Part shown: positions 11,820-21,925 of the stretch, in pieces
How the letters are laid out: each line of letters begins with the position of its first letter
Position numbering within the stretch: position 1 is the stretch's first letter
Origin: Gigaspora rosea
Taxonomy: Eukaryota > Glomeromycota > Glomeromycetes > Diversisporales > Gigasporaceae
NCBI GenBank assembly: GCA_003550325.1
Contig: QKWP01000140.1
Span: 311,967-375,966 of the forward strand
Length of the DNA stretch: 64,000 nucleotides
Direction of reading: 5' to 3'
Translations under genes and position numbers: made by a program
The notes under the pieces: generated by a model
The model's database searches: none
Told to the model about the DNA's origin: nothing
The model's input: the letters and a program-made list of their open reading frames with translations, nothing else

Positions 11820-13320
11820 AATATTTACACTAATCTTAATTAATACATTTTACCCACTTTACTCAAAAACCGATTTTACTTTACAAACAACCAAAAACCT
11901 ATCCATTCGAAACTCCTATCCTAACTATTTAATACCCCCTAAATCCTATCCATAATTCTCGAATCATCATCCTGAATCTAATCCTAAATAACTATTCCTA
12001 ATTACCCCAGACCTAATTTTACTTACAAACCACAAGACCCAATTCCTAGACGCCTGTTCCTACCTCTCTTCATAACTATAAATCTACCTAAACTATTTTC
12101 TTTTCTAACTCAATTCCCACCCTTCAAGCTAAAGCTAAAACTGGCTGTTGACAAGAATCTAGCACCCAGCACAGTATCAGACAATGATACCAAACAATGG
12201 AAACCTTACCTACGGCGAACCTAATATAGTATCGATATTTGAACCCCAAGACCCAAAATCATAAAACTTATTCAATCGTCACCTAATTTTGCTACCTGGA
12301 CCAAGCCCCAGATTTAACAAAGAAAGACCAGGCCAAACCAAATAAGAACCAGTTGAGCAAAACAAGACAAGACCGTTTCTAAAAAGACATACTCAAGACT
12401 ATACCTGCCTACGTCGAAAACTCCAAGAAAGACCCTACTAAGGATGAAAGAATCGGACTAGCAAGCACTACCACCCTCAACAGCAGAGACAAAAACGGGA
12501 CGACCGCCTTACAAGACCCCATAGGAAGCAAGACAAGATCCACCTGAAATAGACAAAGCTTATATACGAAAAGGAAAATCTCAAGTCGTTGAGTGCAAAG
12601 TTTCAGACTTAAAACTCGACGAAGCAAGATATAGATCACATTCAAAACGGAAGAAAACTGGCACTACCCAAAAATGAAGAATAAGACTTGAAAAGACCAA
12701 CGAACAAATACAAAATAAAAAAAAAATTTTAGAAAAAGAAGCATAATACTTAACTTAGAATCAGACCCCAGACCTAACGAGACCATTTCAAAGAAACATG
12801 CCAAGAACGTAGAAAGAAACCTACCAAGAACGATGTTGACCAAGGTTACCGAAACTGAAGCCACTCCAAGCACTAGAATCAGGACCTACGAGACGAAGTA
12901 AAGACAATAAAAATTACATGACCACTTCGTACCAACAAGGATTTAACAGAAGAAGCTCTACAAATGTCAAGGCCTAGATCCACAAGAAGTAACCAACTGA
13001 CGAAACCTAGAAAATAATGAACGAACTACGTAAATGAAAATCCTACAGAAATACAACATGATTCCCCAAAGTGAAGACTACTAGAAACAACTCTTACCTC
13101 TCCGAAGTAGACCCACCAATGACGAAGTCGAAGTCCAAGTCCACAAAAATGTCCAAACGGCCATGCGAAAGAAAGCGTTGATGCCGAAGAATGCCGATTT
13201 TCAAGACAAAGACTACTAAAGAAACTAACACCAAATACGACGACAAGTCTACGAACTTCATGAACGTTGACTCCAAGACTAAATAAGAACTCCAAGAACG
13301 ACGACGGTCCCAAGATCTTT
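11820..13320. other. Strand-biased interior of the retrotransposon
   Basis: The plus strand becomes C- and A-rich with very little G from about 11,830 to 12,250, then purine-rich to about 13,320. Minus-strand frames up to 95 codons (for example 13,026-13,313) are leucine/valine/phenylalanine-rich, which is what the complement of such sequence yields. I see no conserved motif and treat them as shadows. Confidence 0.5.
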
Positions 13321-13859
13321 GCTCTAGTGGAAAAAAAAATTATTAAATTAGCAAATGTTAATCGGAAAAATTTAAATTTTAACCGTACACATGATCTTCT
13401 AGTGTAACGTAGTGATCATGACCAACAGAACACGTACAATATGTCGTGACTGAAACTAAGGACCAGAACCGCGAAAATATACATATTACGACTACTCAAG
13501 TTACTCACTTCGGAGCTACATGAAGTATTCGATGAAAATTAAAACAATTAATTGGAAAAGACAACAATAGATACAGACTTTAACAAATTTGATACCTTAC
13601 ACTTAAATTCTTAGATGCAGAAACCGTAATACTTTATTATTTATTTTAAACCACTTTTAACATTTTATAATTAGATAGTATATAATTCTCTTTAAAAATT
13701 ATACTGGTTTACTAGAAGAATTAGAGAAGGAATTTACGGAGTAAATTTTCTTAAGGGGATAGAAATGTTATAGAATGAATAGTCATTATTTTAATGTATT
13801 TTATTATTATTTTATTTTTTATTTTATAATCTTAAGAAGTAGACATTTAGAATTAGTTT

Positions 13860-14087
13860 ATACCGCTTATAACGCTTATACTGTTTATAACGCTTATATC
13901 GCTTATAACGCTTATATCGCTTATAACGCTTATATCGCTTATACCGCTTATACCGCTTATACCGCTTGTAACGATTATACTGCTTATATCGCTTATACCG
14001 CTTATACCACTTATAATGCTTATAACACTTATAATGCTTATACCATTTATGACGCTTATATCGCTTATATTGCTCTTTTAAATTAAC
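13860..14087 (+). repeat. 9-bp microsatellite in 3' LTR
   Basis: Partner of the array at 10,343-10,574, built of the same cgcttatac-type units with differing point variants and order. The unique LTR sequence on either side is nearly identical between the two copies. Confidence 0.85.
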
Positions 14088-14679
14088 GCTTATAGCGTTT
14101 ATTCTAAAATGTATTTAAAGGCACAGAATTTCCCTTAGTCAAGGTAGACTAGAATAGATCCAGACATTGTATTTTATCTTTATCTTTATATTATTATCCT
14201 CCTCTCTTATTATTAATAAACATTGGGATTATTAAGGAACAAACACCTTGGAAACCCTCTTGTTAAATTAATAAACTGCCTATTATCTCTTGTGTTTTAT
14301 ACCGAACTGCCCTTAGAGAAGAGTATAATTTCTTACAGACTAAGAAATTATACCTACCTCTTGGACACTTCTATAAACCGATAAAGGATCCCTGTAGCCA
14401 TGTCGTTGTTATAGTAAGGAGTTAAAGAAGGCCTCTCCACTGTAACAGTATATTCTATTTTCGGTAAAATGAGCTTGTCGATAAGTTGATTTTGTCGTAA
14501 ATGTAACTGTCAGTGAAGTGCGTATCGATAAAATCAACTTGTCGGTGAAAAGGAACTATCGGTAAATCAAGTGTCAGCGAATTTTGTATTGGTAAATAAG
14601 CTTGTCAGTAAAATGATTGTCAGTGCAGATTGATGTCTGTGAAGTGATTGTCGGCAATTTGATTGCTACCTGTTGATCA

Positions 14680-16140
14680 TATGATTTAGAGTGCAATATA
14701 TTGCAGGTGCAATAAATTATAAAATCCTTTAAAAAATATGTCAAGAAGTTAGTAATAGTTGGGACAAAACAAGTTAAAACCGGTTTTTGATAGTAAACAA
14801 AATATCTAGAATATTCGATCTAATATTAGTATTAGTAATTTTGTATTACTGATGATCATAACAATAAATTTCATAATAGAAATAATATCATTACACTCTA
14901 TTCTTAAATAAAAACACCCAACCTAACCCTATACAAATTCTAGGTCGTTCACTCTAACTCTATTTAAAAGAAGCTCAACAAAACAAAGATCACAAACTTG
15001 TCTATAATACAATCAAACCAAACCTTAAAACAACTTTTAAGCTATTCACTCTAGCCCTATCTAAAAGAAACTCAACAAAATGAAGATTCACAAAATCATC
15101 TAAAAATCATTCGATCCTAACCTTATACTAAGTTCAGGTTGTTCATGAACTTGTCTAAAAACTAAGTTAAGTGTAGGTTCTAAAATGAATGATGCAAATG
15201 AAATAACATACCACAAAAACAAAGCAAAAAAAAAAACAAAACCAAGGCAAAACCTCAAATACTGCGACCTCTAACAATAGAAACACCAAAACAATGACTT
15301 CAAAGTAAACAAAGGATACAAAAATCAAAGCAAAAATTTGTAAGCAACTTAAAAATATATATATTGCTCAAACTGTTAACAATTTCTCTGATAAGTACCA
15401 AAACAATGATACACCAAAATTAATAATGATAAGACTACAAAATAGCAACTCTAAAGTAATGCCAAAATAAACAAAAGCTAAAAAAATTAGCAAAAATTAG
15501 TCAGAAAAAAAAAACTATACAACGTCAAAAATGACAATGGCTTCTTTAAAAAAAATACCAGAAAAAGCGACACACCAAAATTCACAATGACAAGACTCTA
15601 AAAGTGTGACTCTTGTGATTCCCAAATAGTGACTCCAAAGGGTAACTCCAAAAGCGTTAACTTCAAATGAATGACTCCAAAAGCGATATGATAGCGAAAT
15701 AGACAAAAGCTAAAATAAAAGGTCAACAAAAAAAATTAATATCTAATATAAAGAAAAATGAATAATAAACAAAAGCCTAATCATATTTAGGATGATCAGA
15801 TTATGCAACAATTATCTTATAATGATCACTGCAGGCAATACAAAGTAATTTTGAATAAAATAATTAATTTTAAAAAATTTCTTTTTTTTTTTTTAATATT
15901 AAGGATGTAGCTCCTGCCCCAAACTTTATTAATACTTAAGCAAATTGACATATGGCGGTGCCTTTTATATATACATATTATATACAAGTATTGAGAATAG
16001 GACTTAAGGCTGTGAAACCTTTTATCCATGTCTAAAACCTACCAGAGCCTTCTATATTCCCATTTGTAGGGGGGGTCAAAAAAATATAATGTAAATTTTT
16101 TAGAAAAAATCGGCTAAAAATTGAACCAGTAGTCTAAATT
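14680..16140. other. Low-complexity tandem blocks, no gene seen
   Basis: At 14,940-15,110 a ~110-bp unit (ttcactctaactctatttaa, then gaagctcaacaaaa) occurs twice. At 15,400-15,690 short units of gactccaaaag/gcgactc type recur with A-rich spacers. Minus-strand frames at 15,515-15,706 and 15,826-16,029 lack recognisable motifs. A poly-G motif (gtagggggggtcaaaa) lies near 16,066. Confidence 0.5.
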
Positions 16141-16146
16141 TAATGA

Positions 16147-16375
16147 TTTTGGTACCATTCGATTCGTCACAGTGAGAGGAGTCGAAAGGTACCAATTTCA
16201 TTTTATTTGGATCACTGGATCAAATTTTATTGGCCAAATACTATTGGTTATTATGTTTTCTTATAAAATTACTAAAAATACAATAGTTTTTTGTGAATGA
16301 CTATTGATCCAGTGATCCAAATAAAATGGTTTGGTATCATTGGATTCGTCTCACTGAGACAAATCAAATAGTACC
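16147..16375. mobile_element. Nested foldback MITE
   Basis: The inner hairpin pairs 16,191-16,224 (accaatttcattttatttgg) with 16,304-16,335. Outside it, ggtaccattcgattcgtc pairs with a diverged ttcgtctcactgagac...gtacc block ending near 16,373. The outer motif (gagacaaatcgaatagtacc) also occurs at 466-487, so the family is dispersed. Confidence 0.65.
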
Positions 16376-17114
16376 TAAATCATCTAAATCGGATTACTGT
16401 GTTATAATATATTCAAGTTTTTGTAAAATTTTATATATAAACATACAGATTTTGAAAATTTTTTATATAGTAGGGGGGTCCAGCACTACTATGAGGGGGT
16501 ACATAACGTTATTTATGAATGCCCCCATACCCATATTGGTAGTCCCAAATCCTCTTAGCGTCTGAAGACTCCTATATGGGTATGCCCAGAGCTCCATTGG
16601 TTCTTGACACGTACATGCCTCCATGTCTACGCCTTTTATTGCCTGGTTAGTTCTGTAATTTTTAAATTTTTTATTTGTACAATTTACTATTTATTAATAT
16701 AGTTTTAATATAAATATGAATTTAAATTTTAGTATATATAAAACTTAATTTTTTATTAAATAAACCAAACTTAATTACTAAATAAAATTTGTTAGTATAA
16801 AAAATTATACATATTTTGAAATTTTAAATTTTTTAAAAAAATATTCATAAAATTACTAAATATAGGGATCAATTAAAGCCAGGAACCTTCACATAACTAG
16901 CAGCCAATCATATTGTAAATTTTGATCATTACAAATTAGCTTGACTAGACAAAAACAAAGAAAAAAAGTAAAAATACCAAAATATAAAAAACAACTATCT
17001 AAACTTGCCTTAGAGCATTAATAAAAAATATTGAAAAAGCAATTTTATTTATAAGATATCTCCAATCTAACTTTTAACTAATCTTTACCCTAATTTTAAT
17101 TAAATAGTAAAAAA
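16376..17114. other. AT-rich sequence, no gene seen
   Basis: Includes a less AT-rich patch at 16,480-16,650 (taggggggtccagcactact, later cccagagctccattggttct) without an open frame worth calling. Presumably repeat-derived; nothing is identifiable. Confidence 0.35.
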
Positions 17115-18092
17115 TAGAGATGTTAAAATGCTTATATAAACTCTGCTCAAGCAGGTTCCAAGCACAAACTTTTACAGTTTGCTTATAAATTTTTTAAGCA
17201 CTGCTTAAAAGAAATATGCTTTTAATGCTTCAAACTTGCATAAAGCAATTATACTTCAAATTTGCTCAAAAGCAAATATGATATAAATTAGCTTAATTAA
17301 ATTTGTTCATAGCAAATATGCTTCATTTAATTCTAAGAATACATATTTATTGGCTTTATCTGTTAATAATTTAACAATTAAATTTTTGTTACAATAGCTA
17401 TACAAAGTTAATTATTGGTTCTCATAACTCAACTAGATCAAATTTTGAAAATTTTTATAAATAATTTTTTATATGTTTTAATAACTTCTGAATAATTACA
17501 ATTCTGAGAATCATAATCCTGTAAATACATAATTCTGAATATAATCTAAATATCAAATACCAAATTAAAATCAAAATAACTATAATATGCTATTATCTAA
17601 CCTTATACTAACTTAGTTTTTATTTTAACTCTAATAAAACTTAGAATTATTATTTTAAAATAATATTTATATATATAAGATTTAATTTTTTGAAATTATA
17701 ATTATGTTGAGTTTTTTTTAAAATATAAATCTTAAATTAATAATGTATTGGTATAATTGTTCTTTTAATATTTTATATATTGGCTATAGTACTATTGGAA
17801 ATTTAGATTTTTGGTATTTTTAAACAATTTTAATAAAAACCAGTTTTTTTAATTTGTTTTAGTATCAAAGTAAAAATGCTTCAAGTATAAACTAAATTGC
17901 TTGAGCAATTTGATATTTTTATTATACAAGTTTACTTATATAAAGCATGCTTGTATAAGCATGCTTATATAAATTTGCTTATATAAGCATGCTTATATTA
18001 ACTGGTTTGTAAAACTAGTTCAGTTTGCTTTGGTATCTAAGCAAATATGCTTCGAACATAAACCAAACTGCTTGAGCAATTTAACATCTCTA
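17115..18092. mobile_element. hAT-type MITE (978 bp)
   Basis: Ends tagagatgttaaa and tttaacatctcta match the hAT TA(G/C)NGNTG style. The flanks are a perfect 8-bp duplication, gtaaaaaa, at 17,107-17,114 and 18,093-18,100. Subterminal gctcaagcag and ctgcttgagc pairs and internal gcttatataagc units (about 17,935-18,000) are present. No open frame, so it depends on a transposase supplied elsewhere. Confidence 0.88.
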
Positions 18093-18173
18093 GTAAAAAA
18101 TATATAAAGGTACTTGGCTTAAATAGTTTTCTAAATATAGTAATAATTATTGTATTGGAAATTTTTTAATTTT

Positions 18174-18712
18174 AATTGATGATCCGCCACAAATCGATAG
18201 TGTAAACATAGTGTAATGTAATGCAAATTACTATATAAATCCTATAATATAGGATATTTTTGGCGACTTAAGGAAAACTTAGAAAACCTTTTTTCTTACT
18301 AAGTTAATGAGTCGTGTCCACTAAGAGAAAATTGTAGAGCTCATCGAGACAAGACTAATGGTAGTTAGATCATTGAAATCGGACTAGTAGATAATAAGAT
18401 ATTTCAAAAAACGATTGGTTGACTATATAAAATTTTAAACCTTTTGTTTATATATAGTCAGTCAATCATTTTCAAAGGTATCTCATTATTTACTGGTCCG
18501 ATTTTGATTATCTAACTACCATTAGACTCGTCTTGATGGGCTCTACAATTTTCACTTAGTAGACATGACTCTTTAACTTAGTAAGAAAAAATGTTTACCT
18601 TGGGTGGGCAAAAAATTTCCTACATTTTAGGATTTTCATATCAACAAATAGTAAGGATCTGCATCACATTACACTATGATCACACTATCGATTTGTGGCG
18701 GATCATCAATTA
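18174..18712. mobile_element. Foldback element with ~250-bp arms
   Basis: gatgatccgccacaaatcga at the left pairs with its complement ending at 18,708. The arms remain alignable to a centre near 18,440 (gttgactatataaaa...tttatatatagtcagtc). Both flanks are ttaatt-like and too simple to prove a duplication. No coding content. Confidence 0.8.
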
Positions 18713-19674
18713 AATTTAATTAATAATTTAACTTTAATTAATAATAATAATTAGGTTAAAATTTTTTAAAAGTTTTTAAAATTTAGAATTATATACAATT
18801 TATTATACTAAACAAATTTTAAATACTAAAGTAATGATTATAGGTATTATTTTGAAAACGCATTCTCTAAAAATAGCATACTGGGTTTCAAAATAATGCC
18901 TATGCATGTCCTGAAATAGTGCATACTATATATAAAATACTATATAATTGAATGCATAACAAAAATATTCAAAGAATGCTTTATATTTATTCTTTTTAGC
19001 TTTAACTGCTTTAATTAGCACTAATCTTAGCAGAATAATAAATTGTTAGTCATTCTTTTTGATTTTAATACTAGAATATGATAATAAATCAATGTTTTAC
19101 TATAGAATAATGCCAAAGAACTAAGAAAAATCAGGCCATAAATCTATAGGAGATACTTTATATATGTGCAAGTTTTAAAAAATAAATAATTCACTTTTTA
19201 CTATTACTAAGTAGAAGTTCAACAATAGGTTAATTTATTATATATATACAATATGTATATATCACACCAGTAGTGTTCAATACCAGTAAATACAAATTAT
19301 AATATACAAAAAAATATTTTTGCCATTAGGGTTAGGGTTAGAGTTTGTTTTAGGGTTTGGGTTAGGGTTAGTATATACCAAAATTTTGCAAAGAATTTTT
19401 TTGTTAGAACATAAAAATAGGTTTGCTAGATATAATTTTTCGATATAGACAATTTTTGAAAAAAACCAATTATTTGAAAAATTCAGGTTGCACCTAATCT
19501 TTACATTATTCAAATTTCATGAATTTTGATTAACCCAAACACATGTGGTGTTGAACACCAGTAATGTGCTTTATCAACATCCTAAATATATATATATATA
19601 TATTTATATATTAAGGTTTAGATTTTACTGGTACAGAATAAAAAAAATTGGGTTACCTCAAAATAGCACATAGG
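18713..19674. other. AT-rich sequence with TTAGGG-like tract
   Basis: At 19,326-19,375 the plus strand reads attagggttagggttagag and then tttgggttagggttagtat: six to seven TTAGGG-like units with interruptions. The flanks are ordinary AT-rich sequence, and the segment is bracketed by ttcaataccagtaaa (about 19,277) and gttgaacaccagtaat (about 19,551), so it may be part of a small repeat element rather than a former telomere. No gene seen. Confidence 0.5.
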
Positions 19675-19872
19675 CAGGTTGGCAATGGATATACTCCATT
19701 GAAAAAATTGCAAACCAATGGAGCCAATGGAATTAGATATTTATTAACAAATACTATATTATAAGCTAGTTGGTTTCTATTGGCTCTATTTGCAAATTAT
19801 TCTCAATAGAGCAATATAGTGATGCCAATAGAGTGTTCTCCATTTACTCAATGGATAAATGTACCAACCCTG
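19675..19872. mobile_element. Probable small MITE (~200 bp)
   Basis: Left end caggttggcaatggata and right end complementing to cagggttggtacatttatcc. Internal ccaatggagccaatgg pairs with tattggctctatt. No convincing target duplication. Confidence 0.5.
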
Positions 19873-20339
19873 TGCAGGTGATTGAAACACTATACAGGTG
19901 TGCATTATTTCATGGTAATATAGTAATAATCATATTTAGTTTACTTAATAAATATTTTTTTAATATATAGTAATTATAATAACTAACTTTTTAAAAATTA
20001 CTAATTTTGTACAAATATAATATTATACAAAGTTATGTAACCTTAATTAACTTAAAAACTACTGCATAGAATTTTTGAACTTATTTTTATTTAAAGCTTT
20101 AGATTTAATAATACTTTATACAATTTTTAGCTTTATATCTTGTTATTTTCTCAATATAAATTTTTAAAAAGTGTGCCATTTATTAGGTAATATTTTAGGG
20201 GGTGGGGGGTCAAGAAAAATCTTACCTTAGTTAAATTTAATTGGCCAAAATTCTATTTATAAATCTTATCTGAGGGTGGGGTAAGCCCCTATAGTAAATG
20301 GATATTAGGTAATAAATGTCAGCACCCTTATAATAATAT

Positions 20340-20675
20340 GGGCGCAGGCAATAGAAACAGCCCATTTTTACAAATTTTTTGAAATCGAGTTTTTATTAGA
20401 TTTATATAAATTTTGACGTGGTTGACATTTTTCAATTAAAAATGAAAGTCGATTTGCATAATAAAAAATCAAGATAATGTTATAGAAAAATTTCACGAGG
20501 CTGCATAGAGCCAACACATCACGATATTACCCGATAGTCACATGTTACATTTAACCAATCAAAATCATAAAATTTGATTAATCCCAGATTAGTCCGAAAA
20601 TCAAAACAAATGATTAAACTCAATTATCTCAAAATAAATATATGTAAAAATGGGCTGTTTCTATTGTCTGCGCCC
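20340..20675. mobile_element. MITE (~336 bp), gggcgcag ends
   Basis: gggcgcaggcaatagaaaca and its complement (tgtttctattgtctgcgccc) form long inverted ends continuing into gcccatttttac. The immediate flanks (atatg/catatgg) are palindromic, so the duplication cannot be read. No coding content. Confidence 0.7.
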
Positions 20676-20727
20676 CATATGGTACCTCCCTGTACTTGAT
20701 AAAATTTTGTAAAAAAAAAAAGAAAAA

Positions 20728-21925
20728 AAATAATTCTGTAGTTTTGTAAAAATAAATTAAAAAAAAGTTCATTGAATTTGGACTAATGTTTATCGAAAAA
20801 TCATCACCAAAAGTTAAAAAACAAAAACTTGAAATATTGGGCTAAAATCATCTTTCTTTGAACTTTATTGAAGATTTCTTGACACCTAACTATCCAAATT
20901 TGATGAAAAATTATTTTTATTTTAATTCTGTGATTTCATAGAATTAAAATAAAAAAAACTTTGGTCAATTTTGATAGCTGGATGTCGAGAAATATTCATT
21001 AAATTTAAAAAAAAATTAAGCTGCAGCTTTATTTATAGGCATCTAAACTTCTAGCGAAGATTACTCGGCACTTAACTGGTCAAATTTGATCAAATTTTTT
21101 TATTTTAATTTATGAACTTAAAGAATCAAAATAAAAAATTGATCCAATTTGTTCAGCTAAATGTTGAATAATCTTCACTCAAAGTTTAGACACCTCTAAA
21201 AAAAAAATTTTTGGATGAATTTATAAATTTAAAATAAAAAAATTTCATCAATTATGATGGTTGTTATTGCTTAAATTTTAAATAAAAATTTATTTCACCA
21301 TTTCTTTTTCTTAGATTTTTTTTTTAAAAAAAAAACTTTAAACGAAGAATATTCGACACCCAACTATCTAATTTGATGAAAATTTTTATTTTGAATCTAT
21401 GGATCCATATACTGTAATAAAAAATTTGATCAAGTTTGTATAGCAAAATGTCGAGAAATATTCATTGAAATTAAATCCAAATTTGGCCGCAGCTTTTTTT
21501 ATAGGCGTTTAAATTTTAAGCGAGATTACTCAACACTTACCGGGTCAAATTGGATCAATTTTTATTTTAATTCTGTAAGTTCATAGAATTAATATAAATA
21601 ATTTTGATCGAATTTGACAGGTAAGTGTAGAGTAATTTTCGTTAAAATTTAGACACCTATAAAAAAAAGCTGCGGCAAATTTTTTTTAATATAATGAATA
21701 TTTCTCGACATTTATCAAAAATTGATCAACCCTTTTTTTATTTAATTCTTCAAAGAAAGAAAAATTTACTCAATTTTAGTTTTTTTTCCAAGATATCCCA
21801 AGTTTTTTTTTAAATTTTGGCGATGATTTCTCAATAACCACCGGTCCAAATTCAATGAACTTTGTTTTTTATTTTAATTTTACAAAACTGCAGAATTAAA
21901 ATAAAAAAATTTCCCGAATTTTATA
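20728..21925. repeat. Second palindrome-of-palindromes array
   Basis: Hairpin units of ~170-180 bp follow one another. Each has a mirror core such as tttaattctgtgatttcata then gaattaaaataaaa, flanked by aaatttgatgaaaa and gtcgagaaatattcattaaa. The whole block is also palindromic about ~21,320: ttcattgaatttggac at 20,770 mirrors gtccaaattcaatgaa at 21,842, and the edges ttctgtagttttgtaaaa and ttttacaaaactgcagaa match. The plan resembles that of 8,660-9,640 although the sequences are diverged. No coding content. Confidence 0.75.

Larger units (their letters stand above)
10248..14447 (+). mobile_element. LTR retrotransposon, internally degenerate
   Basis: Two direct LTRs of 681 bp (10,248-10,928) and 682 bp (13,766-14,447) both start tgttatagaatga and end tgtaaca. 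The flanks are gtat on both sides (10,244-10,247 and 14,448-14,451). A primer-binding-site-like sequence, tggtgtcttctggcgg, starts 2 nt after the first LTR at 10,931, and a polypurine tract, aaggggatagaaa (13,753-13,765), abuts the second. The 2.8-kb interior has no long frame. A short plus-strand stretch near 12,400-12,550 (ILKTIPAYVENSKKDPTKDE) looks like a gag remnant. Non-autonomous or dead; Ty3/Gypsy type is likely but unproven. Confidence 0.9.
7940..14671. mobile_element. 6.7-kb MULE-like element with satellite-like ends
   Basis: The flanks carry the same 9 bp, gttgatcat, at 7,931-7,939 and 14,672-14,680. On each side exactly 35 bp separate this duplication from the end of the shared block caatcacttcacag. 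Inward, both arms (about 7,980-8,200 and 14,455-14,640, with a displaced piece at 10,150-10,247) are inverted arrays of degenerate ~20-bp units based on ttttaccgacaa. A 9-bp duplication with long inverted repeats is the usual sign of Mutator-like elements. No transposase is visible inside; the cargo is the palindrome at 8,413-10,056 and an LTR retrotransposon that landed inside the right arm. Confidence 0.7.

Noticed and set aside
12409..13313. Minus-strand frames of 60-95 codons, hydrophobic
   Set aside because: Complement of purine-rich retrotransposon interior; no motif, no splice-supported structure, opposite to the element's direction.
19326..19375. Chromosome end
   Set aside because: Tract is short, interrupted and embedded in ordinary sequence on both sides.
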